From: Nocardiopsis ansamitocini
GTDB taxonomy: Bacteria > Actinomycetota > Actinomycetes > Streptosporangiales > Streptosporangiaceae
Reading direction: 5' to 3'
Assembly (NCBI RefSeq): GCF_030268225.1
Contig: NZ_BSQG01000004.1
Span: forward strand, 496,001 to 560,000
Length of the DNA: 64,000 nt
Shown: positions 8,944-17,189 of the stretch, piece after piece
Layout: the number at the start of each line of letters is the position of its first letter
Position numbering within the stretch: the stretch's first letter is position 1
Notes under the pieces: generated by a model
The model's database searches: none
The model's input: the letters and a program-made list of their open reading frames with translations, nothing else
What the model was told of the DNA's origin: nothing
Program-made: the position numbers and the translations under genes

Positions 8944-11900
8944 CCCAACCGGCGAGAACCCTTCCGCAGGCGCTGGCGCGGGCCGCTCGGCTCCGACCGG
9001 ACCAGACGGCCCTGACCGACCACGACCGTGCCTACGACTACCGCTCCCTCGCCCGGTCGGCCGACCAGGTCGCCGTCCGTCTCAGGGACCAGGGCGTACG
9101 CGCCGGGGACCGGGTCGCCCTGCTCGGCCCACGGGACGCCCGCCTGCTCGTCCTGCTGCACGGTGTTCTGCGGGCGGGGGCCACGGTGGTGGCGACCGAC
9201 GCGCAGTGGAGCGCCGCCGACCTGGGTTCCAGGCTCCGGTCGGTCGGAGCCCGCCACGCCGTGTGCTCCGAGGAACCGCCGCACGAGCTCCCGGGGCTGC
9301 GCGCCGAGGTCGTGGACGTCGACGCCCTCGCGCCCGACGACTCGCCCGTAGCGCTGGGCTTCGAGACGCCGGGCGCGGGCGACACGGCCTATCTCTCCTT
9401 CACGTCGGGCTCCACGGGCAGGCCCAAGGCGGTCGCCATCACCCACGCCAACACGCTGCACTACGCGCTGGGGGTGCGCGAACGGCTCGGGCTCGGTGGG
9501 GCGGACGCGCCGCGCATCGCCCACCTCACCACCCTGGCGGCCGACCTCGGTCACACCTGTTGGCTGTTGGCCCTGGTCACCGCAGGCTCGGTGCACGTCG
9601 TTCCCGAGGACTGCAGGAGGGACGCCGAGGCGTTGTGGGCATCGCTGCGAGACGCCCGCGTCTCGATGCTGAAGACCACCCCGTCGCACATGGCCGCGCT
9701 GTTGGAGGAGCGCCCCGATTCCAGCCCTGCTCTGGACACGGTGATCCTGGGCGGCGAACCCCTGCCGCGCCTGCTCGCCGAGCGGCTGCTCACCAAGGGG
9801 GTGGGCCGCCGGCTGGTGAACCATTACGGCCCCACCGAGACGACCATCGGCGCCACCTGCTTCATTGCTTCGTCGGTGGAGGACCTTCCCGGCGACGAGG
9901 AGAGCGTGCCGATCGGCACGGCGATCGGCGCGGCCCGTCCGCGCCTGCTGGACGGCGAGGGGAACCCGGTCGCCGACGGCTCGGACGGCGAACTGTACAT
10001 CGGCGGCCCAGGGGTCGGCCTCGGTTACTTCGACTGTCCGGCCGAGACGGCCCGTGGCTTCGTCCGACATGCCGGCGACCGGGTCTACCGCACCGGTGAC
10101 CTGTGCCGCCGCCGCCCGGACGGCGACCTCGTCTTCCTCGGCCGGGCCGATCGGCAGGTCAAGGTGCGGGGTTTTCGCGTGGACCCGGCCGGAGTGGAAC
10201 GTGTCATCGGCGGGTGCCCCGGAGTGGTCCAGGGAGTGGTCGTGGCGCGGGACGCTCCGGGCGGCACCACGCTGCTGGCCGCCGTACGCACGGCGGAGGG
10301 GCACGACTCCGACGCCACCGTGCAGGTACTCCGCGCCCACCTGCGCGACCGGCTGCCGGAGTACTCGGTGCCCGCCCCGATCGTCGTCCTCGCGGAGTTC
10401 CCGGTCGACGCCAACGGGAAACTCGACCGGCCCCGCCTGGAGGCCGCGGTGGACCGGGTCGTGCGGGCCTCGGCCGGGCCCGCCGACGGCGGACGGGCCG
10501 CGGCGGAGCCGTCGCACACCTGCCTGACGAGGACGATCGGCGAGCTCTGGGCGGAGGCGCTGGGCCTGCCCGCGGTCGATCCGGACGCGGACGTGCTGCA
10601 CCTGGGCGGTGACTCGCTGCTGGCCATGCGGACCATCGCGTACCTGCGCCGCGAGGGGCACCGGGTGAGCTTCGACGACTTCTACCGCAATCCGACTCCC
10701 GCACGTCTGGCGGCAGCCGCAGCGGCCACGACCGCTCCCCGGCAGGCCGTGGCGGCACCCGTCGTCGCCCGGCACGACCGGCTCGCCCCGGCACAGCGGT
10801 GGCTGTCGAGCCGCGGCATCGACGACCCCCGGCACTGGAACCAGTCCGTCCTGCTGCGCTGCGGTCGCCGCGTACGGGCCAAGGCCCTGTCGGCCGCCGT
10901 CACCGCCGTCCTGGAACGCCACCCGGCCCTGCGCCGGCCGATCGGCCCGGACGGCCCGGGAGCCGCCAGACCGGCACCCGGCCTGGACGCCGTGTCGTTC
11001 TCCCGGATCGAGGCGGCAGGGCCGGAACCGATCTGCGAAACGATCACCAGGACCTGCACCGAACTGCATCGCAGCCTCGACCCGCCCTCCGGCCGGCTGC
11101 TCCGCGTCCACCTGTTCTCGGGCGCCCCGTCGACGCAGGACCGCCTGGCACTGATCGCCCACCACCTGGTGGTCGACGGCCTGTCCTGGCGCATCCTCCT
11201 GGAGGACCTGGCCCACGCCTACCGCACGGCGCTGTCGGGCGAACAGCCCGTCCTGCCCCTGACCGCCGACTTCTACCAATGGGCCGCCGGGCTGCCCCCC
11301 GCGCCGGCGCCGCCCGCACGCACCGCTTCGCCGCTGCCGGTGGACGACCCGGTGGGACCGGTCGAACCCGCCGCCCTGACCTGGGCCCTGGACCGGCGCG
11401 GGACCCAACGGCTGATCAGCGGGCACGGCGGCGCGCACGGCCTGGAAGCACTGCTGCTGTCGGCGTTCGCCGACGCCACGTGCCGCTGGAGCGAGCAGCC
11501 CTGGGTGGAGGTGGAGGTGGAGACCCACGGCCGCGACACATCGGGCAGCTCGCCCCACCTCGACACCGTCGGCTGGTTCACCGCGGTGAAGCGGGTACGC
11601 CTCGACGGCCTCCACGGATCGGACGTGCCCGTCCCCGCCCGTGTGCGGGAGGCCGAGAACCGGGTGCGCGCGGCCCCCGAACTGCCGATGGACGCGGCGG
11701 GGCAATCCCCTGAGGCCGCGTTCAACTTCCTCGGCACGTTCCGGCTGCCCGACGAACCGTCCCTGGCCTGGACGCCGGCGGACGAACAGGCGGGGACGGC
11801 GCGCTGCCGCAGCGGCGACACCCTGTACCGGCTCCGGCTGACCGCCCGTGTGGTGGACGGCAGACTGGTCACCGACCTGGTGTACGCGTGGCCCCGGACG

Positions 11901-13139
11901 GCGCACGCCGGCGCGCTCGACGTGATGTCCGGGTTCTCCCGCGCCGTGGCGTCCGCCGCCCGGACCGCCGCGCCCCCGCCGGTCAGGGCGCCGTCGACGA
12001 CGTCGGGGCAGATCCTGCACACCGGGCGCCACCCCGCCCCCGGGCGGGTGCGCGTCGGGCGTGAACCGGTGGACGTCCTGTTGACCGGCGCCACCGGTTA
12101 CGTCGGCGGCCACCTCCTCACCGCCCTCGTCGACCGGGGCGCCCGCGTCACGTGCCTGGTGCGCGGGGAGCGCGACATGGACGCCGCGGCCAGGCTCGAC
12201 ATTCCGCGCGGCGCCGTCGACACCGTCGCCGGCGACATCAACCGCGAAGGGCTCGGCCTGTCCGCGCACGGGCTGGCCCATGCCCGCCGGGCCGACATCG
12301 TCGTCCACGCGGCGGCGGACGTCCGGCTGGTGGCCTCGCCGGCCGAACTGGAGCGGACCAACCACACCGCGGTCCGGCGCCTGTTGGCCTGGATCGACAC
12401 CGAGACCCGCGCGGCGACGCTGCACCACCTCTCCACTCTCGCCGTCGCGGGAACCGTCGGCGGTGGTCCCCGGCGGTTCAGTGAGGCCGACCTCCGCATC
12501 GGCCAGAACTTCACCACCCCCTACGAGCGGGTGAAGCTGGCCGCGGAGGAGACCGTCCGCGCCTGGGCGGCGTCGGGCCGCCGCTGCTGTATCCACCGCA
12601 GCGGCCACATCGCCGCGCACAGCCGGACAGGTGCCTTCCAGCACAACATCGCCGACAACCGCGTCTACCAACTGGTCCGCGGCTACGTACAGGCCGGCGC
12701 CGCGCCCAGCAGGCCCGCCGAGACCTTCGCGTTCTCCTACGCCGACACCGTGGCCGCCGGTATCGCCGCGCTCGCCACCCACCCGTATACGGCCCCCGGC
12801 GTCTACCACGTGGAGACCCCGTACTCGGTCCCCCACGACGACCTGGTCCGCTGGATGACCGATCACGGCTACCCGATCGCCCTGACCGACGGCCCGACCT
12901 TCGCAGCGGCGCTGGCCCGCGCCGAACGCGAGAACCCCGAAACAGCCCGGCTGACGGCCGCGTGGTCCCATGCCGCGCGGCGCAACGTCGAGATCGACTG
13001 CTCCTACACCACCGCCGCCCTCGAACGCCTCGGCGTCCGCTTCACCCCTCCCACCCCCGCCTGGTGGTCCCGATGCCTGGACTGGGCGCAAAGCACGGGA
13101 TTCCTGCCGACGGCCGTGTCCTGCGCCCGGCCGGTCTGA
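8940..13139 (+). CDS. Single-module NRPS: adenylation-thiolation-epimerase-like-thioester reductase
   Basis: This 1399-residue peptide synthetase activates one amino acid, tethers it and releases it by reduction. The adenylation domain spans about residues 1-500, with SFTSGSTGRPKA near 155, AADLGHT at the A4 position (Asp, as for ordinary alpha-amino acids), NHYGPTETT, YRTGDLCRR and PVDANGKLDR. The carrier motif LGGDSLLAMR has its Ser near 557. Residues 600-1020 carry HHLVVDGLSWRIL, ETHGRD, TVGWFTAV and FNFLGTF, the signatures of an epimerase rather than a peptide-bond-forming condensation domain. The reductase domain from about 1040 has LLTGATGYVGG and, near 1193, YERVK (YxxxK). No condensation domain precedes it. 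Product release as a D-amino aldehyde or alcohol is inference. Confidence 0.88.
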   Translation: MTQPARTLPQALARAARLRPDQTALTDHDRAYDYRSLARSADQVAVRLRDQGVRAGDRVALLGPRDARLLVLLHGVLRAGATVVATDAQWSAADLGSRLRSVGARHAVCSEEPPHELPGLRAEVVDVDALAPDDSPVALGFETPGAGDTAYLSFTSGSTGRPKAVAITHANTLHYALGVRERLGLGGADAPRIAHLTTLAADLGHTCWLLALVTAGSVHVVPEDCRRDAEALWASLRDARVSMLKTTPSHMAALLEERPDSSPALDTVILGGEPLPRLLAERLLTKGVGRRLVNHYGPTETTIGATCFIASSVEDLPGDEESVPIGTAIGAARPRLLDGEGNPVADGSDGELYIGGPGVGLGYFDCPAETARGFVRHAGDRVYRTGDLCRRRPDGDLVFLGRADRQVKVRGFRVDPAGVERVIGGCPGVVQGVVVARDAPGGTTLLAAVRTAEGHDSDATVQVLRAHLRDRLPEYSVPAPIVVLAEFPVDANGKLDRPRLEAAVDRVVRASAGPADGGRAAAEPSHTCLTRTIGELWAEALGLPAVDPDADVLHLGGDSLLAMRTIAYLRREGHRVSFDDFYRNPTPARLAAAAAATTAPRQAVAAPVVARHDRLAPAQRWLSSRGIDDPRHWNQSVLLRCGRRVRAKALSAAVTAVLERHPALRRPIGPDGPGAARPAPGLDAVSFSRIEAAGPEPICETITRTCTELHRSLDPPSGRLLRVHLFSGAPSTQDRLALIAHHLVVDGLSWRILLEDLAHAYRTALSGEQPVLPLTADFYQWAAGLPPAPAPPARTASPLPVDDPVGPVEPAALTWALDRRGTQRLISGHGGAHGLEALLLSAFADATCRWSEQPWVEVEVETHGRDTSGSSPHLDTVGWFTAVKRVRLDGLHGSDVPVPARVREAENRVRAAPELPMDAAGQSPEAAFNFLGTFRLPDEPSLAWTPADEQAGTARCRSGDTLYRLRLTARVVDGRLVTDLVYAWPRTAHAGALDVMSGFSRAVASAARTAAPPPVRAPSTTSGQILHTGRHPAPGRVRVGREPVDVLLTGATGYVGGHLLTALVDRGARVTCLVRGERDMDAAARLDIPRGAVDTVAGDINREGLGLSAHGLAHARRADIVVHAAADVRLVASPAELERTNHTAVRRLLAWIDTETRAATLHHLSTLAVAGTVGGGPRRFSEADLRIGQNFTTPYERVKLAAEETVRAWAASGRRCCIHRSGHIAAHSRTGAFQHNIADNRVYQLVRGYVQAGAAPSRPAETFAFSYADTVAAGIAALATHPYTAPGVYHVETPYSVPHDDLVRWMTDHGYPIALTDGPTFAAALARAERENPETARLTAAWSHAARRNVEIDCSYTTAALERLGVRFTPPTPAWWSRCLDWAQSTGFLPTAVSCARPV

Positions 13140-13181
13140 GCGTCTTCGCGCCCTCCCGTCGCAGCAACGAAGGGAAAACCC

Positions 13182-14438
13182 GTGTCCCAGCTCTCCCCCG
13201 TGCTCACCCAGGCCACCCCGGTGGTGGCCGTCCGCGGCGAAGGCGTGTACCTCTTCGACGCCGAAGGACGCCGCTACCTCGACTTCACCGCCGGTGTCGG
13301 GGTGACCGGCACCGGCCACTGCCACCCCAGGGTCGTCGAAGCCGCCCAACGGCAGGCGGGCCGGCTCATCCACGGCCAGTACACCACCGTGTTGCACCAG
13401 CCGCTGCTCGATCTCACCGAACGGCTCGGGACCGTACTGCCCGAGGGCCTGGACTCCGTGTTCTACCTCAACTCCGGCAGTGAGGCAGTGGAGGCGGCCG
13501 TGCGTCTCGCCCGCCACGCCACCGGCCGGCAGAACGTGATCGTGTTCGACGGGTCGTTCCACGGGCGCACCATGGGGGCGGCGGCCCTCACCACCGCCGG
13601 CACCCGCTTCCGCGACGGCATCGGCCCCCTGATGCCCGGCGTGGCCGTGGCCCCGTTCCCCTACGCGTTCAGGCTCGGGCTGGACGCGGAGGCCGCCGTG
13701 GAGCATGCGCTGCGCGGCCTGGACCATGTCCTCGCCACGGTGAGCTCCCCCGGAGAGACCGCCGCGCTGTTCGTCGAGCCGGTCCTGGGAGAGGGCGGCT
13801 ACGTGCCCGCGCCTCCCGGCTTCCTCGCCGGCCTGCGGGAGAGGGCCGACCGGCACGGCATGCTCCTCGTCCTCGACGAGGTGCAGACCGGCTTCGGCAG
13901 GACGGGGCGGTTCTGGGCCCACCAGCACGGCAGCGGCACCGTGCCCGACATCCTCATCACCGCCAAGGGCCTGGCCAGCGGATTCCCGCTGTCGGCGATC
14001 GCCGCGCCCACCGCGTTGATGCGCAAGGCACGGCCCGGCTCCCAGGGCGGCACCTACGGCGCCAATCCGGTGGCCTGCGCGGCCGCCGTCGCCACCCTCG
14101 ACGTCATCAGGGACGAGCGCCTGGTCGACAACGCCGCGGCACAGGGCGAACTGCTTCTGCGCGGCCTGCGGGAGGCCGCCGCCGGCGTCCCGGCCATCGC
14201 CGATGTGCGCGGCCTCGGACTCATGGCGGCCTGCGAGTTCCAGCGTCCCGACGGCTCACCCGACCCCGCGACGGCCCGACGCGCCCAGCAGGCCGCCGCG
14301 GAACTGGGCCTGCTGCTCCTCACCTGCGGGGTGCACCAGAGTGTCGTGCGCATGATCCCGGCGCTCGTGGTGGACAGTGACCAGATCGGCGAGGCCCTCT
14401 CCCTGTGGTCCAAGGCCGTGACCTCGGCCACGGCCTGA
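13182..14438 (+). CDS. Class III (4-aminobutyrate-type) PLP aminotransferase
   Basis: This is a pyridoxal-phosphate omega-aminotransferase of the acetylornithine/4-aminobutyrate class. Motifs seen are NSGSEAVEAAVRLAR, DGSFHGRTMGA, the LDEVQTGFGRTG segment with the PLP-ring Asp, and the Schiff-base Lys near 262 in ITAKGLASGFP. The length, 418 residues, is normal. The GTG at 13182 follows GAAGGGA at a proper distance. Directly after an NRPS with a reductase domain, the obvious job is to aminate the released aldehyde to an amine; this is an inference from context. Confidence 0.9.
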   Translation: MSQLSPVLTQATPVVAVRGEGVYLFDAEGRRYLDFTAGVGVTGTGHCHPRVVEAAQRQAGRLIHGQYTTVLHQPLLDLTERLGTVLPEGLDSVFYLNSGSEAVEAAVRLARHATGRQNVIVFDGSFHGRTMGAAALTTAGTRFRDGIGPLMPGVAVAPFPYAFRLGLDAEAAVEHALRGLDHVLATVSSPGETAALFVEPVLGEGGYVPAPPGFLAGLRERADRHGMLLVLDEVQTGFGRTGRFWAHQHGSGTVPDILITAKGLASGFPLSAIAAPTALMRKARPGSQGGTYGANPVACAAAVATLDVIRDERLVDNAAAQGELLLRGLREAAAGVPAIADVRGLGLMAACEFQRPDGSPDPATARRAQQAAAELGLLLLTCGVHQSVVRMIPALVVDSDQIGEALSLWSKAVTSATA

Positions 14439-14487
14439 GCGCAGCCCCCGAGCAGACCGTCCGTTCCCGTGCCGGAAAGGTTCACCC

Positions 14488-15348
14488 ATGTCCGACGACA
14501 CCCTCACCGACGTCAGCTGGGACAGCGACTACCTCGAATCCCACCGCGAGCTGTGGTCCCTGCCGCTGACCGACACCGACCGCGACGCCCTGTGGCGCGA
14601 CGCGTCCGCCGGGGAGTGGGGCCCGGCCGACTCCGCGCGCCGCGGCCTCCGCTCCTTCGCACTCACCAGCCTGAGGACCGTCGGCTTCGTCCACGTCCGC
14701 AACCTCGTGGACGCCTCCGCACCCGAGGACGCCATCGTGTCCGCGCTGTCGTTCCTTCTCCGGGACTTCGGCCAGGTCATCCCGCAAAACGCCCAGGGCG
14801 ACCTCACCCAGGTCCTGCGGGACCGCGACGGCGACGGCGCCACCGAGCTCGGCTTCCACTGCGACACCTGCGACCTCCTGGTGCTCCTGTGCCTCCAGCC
14901 CGCAATCCGCGGCGGCGGCATGACCAAGCTGGCCAGCGCCCGCCGTGTCCACGACATCATCGGACGCGAACAGCCCCGGGCCCTGGCCGCCCTGCGCGAG
15001 GACTGGACGTTCGACAGGACCGGCCGCGCGGGACAGCAACTGATCGTCTCCCCGATCCTCTTCACCCAGCCCGACGGGGCCATCGGCTGCTACTACCAGA
15101 CCCGCACCGTCCGCGCCTCCGCGGAACGCAGCGCCACGCCCGTGACCGCCCGCCACTGGGAGGCCCTCGACGTCCTCGACGAGGTCCTCTACCGGCCCGA
15201 GATCGCCTTCGGCCTGCGGTTGGAGGCCGGCGAACTCCTCGTCATCCGCAACAGCAGGGTGCTGCACGGACGGTCGCCCTACACCGACGTCCCGGGCCCC
15301 GCCTCCCGTCGCGTACTGCGCCTCTGGATGAACACGGAGGCCCTGTGA
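14488..15348 (+). CDS. TauD/clavaminate synthase-like Fe(II)/2-oxoglutarate oxygenase
   Basis: This 286-residue oxygenase has the iron-binding H124-x-D126 in GFHCDTCDLL and the distal His near 260 in RVLHGRSPY, followed by the 2-oxoglutarate-binding Arg in SRRVLRLW. Clavaminate synthase-like members hydroxylate free or carrier-bound amino acids. AAAGG lies about 8 nt before the ATG. It is the second iron oxygenase of the cluster, after the PhyH-type gene, and overlaps the next gene by four bases (GTGA). Confidence 0.85.
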   Translation: MSDDTLTDVSWDSDYLESHRELWSLPLTDTDRDALWRDASAGEWGPADSARRGLRSFALTSLRTVGFVHVRNLVDASAPEDAIVSALSFLLRDFGQVIPQNAQGDLTQVLRDRDGDGATELGFHCDTCDLLVLLCLQPAIRGGGMTKLASARRVHDIIGREQPRALAALREDWTFDRTGRAGQQLIVSPILFTQPDGAIGCYYQTRTVRASAERSATPVTARHWEALDVLDEVLYRPEIAFGLRLEAGELLVIRNSRVLHGRSPYTDVPGPASRRVLRLWMNTEAL

Positions 15349-16112
15349 CCACCGCACACCGGCCCGCCGGCCGGGTCGCCCTCGTCACCGGCGGCGGCAG
15401 CGGCCTGGGCCGGGCCTGCGCCTTGGCCCTGGCCCGCGAGGACTGGTCGCTGGTCCTGGTGGGACGCCGCGAGGAAGCCCTGGCCGAGACCGCCGCGCAG
15501 TGCGCCGCGCCCCCCGGCCGGGTGCTCGCCGTCCCCACCGACATCACCGACCCCCAGCAGGTCGGGGCGCTCTTCGACGCCGTCCGCAACCGTTTCGGCC
15601 GCCTCGACCTGCTGGTCAACAACGCCGGCGCGCCCGCTCCCCGGCTGCCTCCCGAGGACGTCGCGTACGAGGACTGGAGCCGGGTGCTGGACACCATCGT
15701 CACCGGCGCCTTCCTCTGCTCCCAGCAGGCGTTTCGGATCATGCGGGACCAGGACCCGCAGGGCGGGCGCATCATCAACAACGGCGCACCCTCCGCGCAC
15801 ACGCCGCGCCCCTGCTCCACCGCCTACACCGCGGCCAAGCACGCCCTCCTCGGCCTGACCCGCTCCCTGTCCCTGGACGGACGCCGCCACCGGATCGCCT
15901 GCGGCCAGATCGACGTCGGCAACGTCGCCCCGCCGGACGGCAGTCCGCAGCCCCCGGCGTTGCAGGCCGACGGCAGCAGGGCCGTCGAGGCGACCCTGCC
16001 CGTCGAACGCTTCACCGAAGCCCTGGTGCTGATGGCCTCCATGCCGCTGGACACCAACGTCCAATCCCTCACGGTGCTGCCCACGACCATGCCGTTCGTC
16101 GGCAGGGGCTGA
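15345..16112 (+). CDS. Short-chain dehydrogenase/reductase
   Basis: The cofactor motif TGGGSGLGRACALAL lies near residue 16, NNAGAP near 87 and the catalytic YTAAK in STAYTAAKHALLGLT near 160. The usual catalytic Ser region reads NNGAPSAHTP. The length is 255 residues. The GTG at 15345 overlaps the stop of the oxygenase gene, giving coupled translation; the frame extends much further upstream but only as antisense-type shadow coding. It probably oxidises or reduces a hydroxyl introduced by one of the iron oxygenases. Confidence 0.87.
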   Translation: MTTAHRPAGRVALVTGGGSGLGRACALALAREDWSLVLVGRREEALAETAAQCAAPPGRVLAVPTDITDPQQVGALFDAVRNRFGRLDLLVNNAGAPAPRLPPEDVAYEDWSRVLDTIVTGAFLCSQQAFRIMRDQDPQGGRIINNGAPSAHTPRPCSTAYTAAKHALLGLTRSLSLDGRRHRIACGQIDVGNVAPPDGSPQPPALQADGSRAVEATLPVERFTEALVLMASMPLDTNVQSLTVLPTTMPFVGRG

Positions 16113-16116
16113 TCCC

Positions 16117-16878
16117 ATGCTGGTCAGCGCCCGCTCCTACGACGAATACCGCGCCATGTTCGCGCTGACCGACGAGGACCTCTCCCAGCGCGTGCTGGAC
16201 TGCCCGGGCGGGGCGGCCGACTTCACCGCCGTCGCCTCCGCCCGGGGCGGCGACGCCCTCGCCGTCGACCCCCAGTACGCCCTCGGTCGGGACCTCGGCC
16301 CCCTCGTCCTGCGCGAGATCCAGTACAAACACGCCGACCTCGCGGCCACGGCCGACGCACACGTCTGGACCTGGTTCGGTGACGCCGACCGCTATACCCG
16401 CCTGCGTCTTCGATCCGCGCGGACCTTCAGCGCCGACCTCGCCACCCGTCCGGAACGTTACCTCGCCGCCGCCCTGCCCTCCCTGCCCTTCGCCGACCGT
16501 TCCTTCGACCTCGTCCTCAGCTCGCACCTGCTGTTCTCCTACGGGGCCACCCTCGACGAGGCGTTCCACCTCGCCGCCCTCCTCGAACTCGCCAGGGTGG
16601 CCCGCAAGCAGGTCCGGCTCTTCCCCGTCGTACTGCACACCAGCAACCGGCCCTACCCCGCACTCGACAGGCTCAGGCAGCGCCTCCACGACTCCACCAT
16701 CCCCACCCGCCTGGAACCGGTCGGATACGAGTTCCAGCCGGGCGGCAACCAGGTCCTCATACTCGACTGCACCCACCACGACCCCCTTCCGGGCACGACC
16801 GCCGCCATACACACACCCCACCTGATCGATCCGACCCGATGGAGGCACCTGGAAACGCCCCGCTCCACCCCGTCATGA
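16117..16878 (+). CDS. Class I SAM-dependent methyltransferase-like protein
   Basis: The protein, 253 residues, carries a motif I variant VLDCPGGAADF near residue 27, an acidic AVDPQY loop, LPFADRSFDLVLSSH as motif II and LARVARKQVRLFPV as the following strand. This supports a Rossmann-type methyltransferase fold, although the glycine-rich loop has CPGG in place of the common GxGxG. It is the last gene of the NRPS cluster, 4 nt after the SDR stop. Methylation of the cluster product is likely but not shown. Confidence 0.7.
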   Translation: MLVSARSYDEYRAMFALTDEDLSQRVLDCPGGAADFTAVASARGGDALAVDPQYALGRDLGPLVLREIQYKHADLAATADAHVWTWFGDADRYTRLRLRSARTFSADLATRPERYLAAALPSLPFADRSFDLVLSSHLLFSYGATLDEAFHLAALLELARVARKQVRLFPVVLHTSNRPYPALDRLRQRLHDSTIPTRLEPVGYEFQPGGNQVLILDCTHHDPLPGTTAAIHTPHLIDPTRWRHLETPRSTPS

Positions 16879-17189
16879 CCCGGACCCGCACAGGCGGCCC
16901 CTCCCGAACGGCTCCGGAAGGAGGCGCACCTCATGAGGAATGGTGGGGCAAGGCCAACCAGGGGCTTCCCCCATCACCGGGAAACGGTTCCGATGCGCCC
17001 GTGTATCCGGGGGCCGGGCCTCCTCCTTGTCCTGGTTCGCCGCGGACTGCTCAGACCACGGCGGCCAACGCATCGGACGTCTCGGGGCCGGCGCAGGCAT
17101 GGGCGCGCTCGAAGTGATCGAGGTAGGGGCGGGCCAACGGCCAATCGTCTTGGTCGTCGTGCGGGGTGCGGGTGGGACAGGGCTCCAGG
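16879..17189. other. Intergenic DNA between the NRPS cluster and the distal end of CRISPR array 1
   Basis: No gene is supported in these 311 bases. The region borders the trailer (oldest) end of array 1. No degenerate repeat is apparent before the first repeat at 17190. Confidence 0.5.

Noticed and set aside
8739-13928. 1729-codon open frame on the minus strand
   Set aside because: It is antisense to the NRPS and aminotransferase genes; its composition is the mirror of high-GC codon bias and no domain is recognisable.
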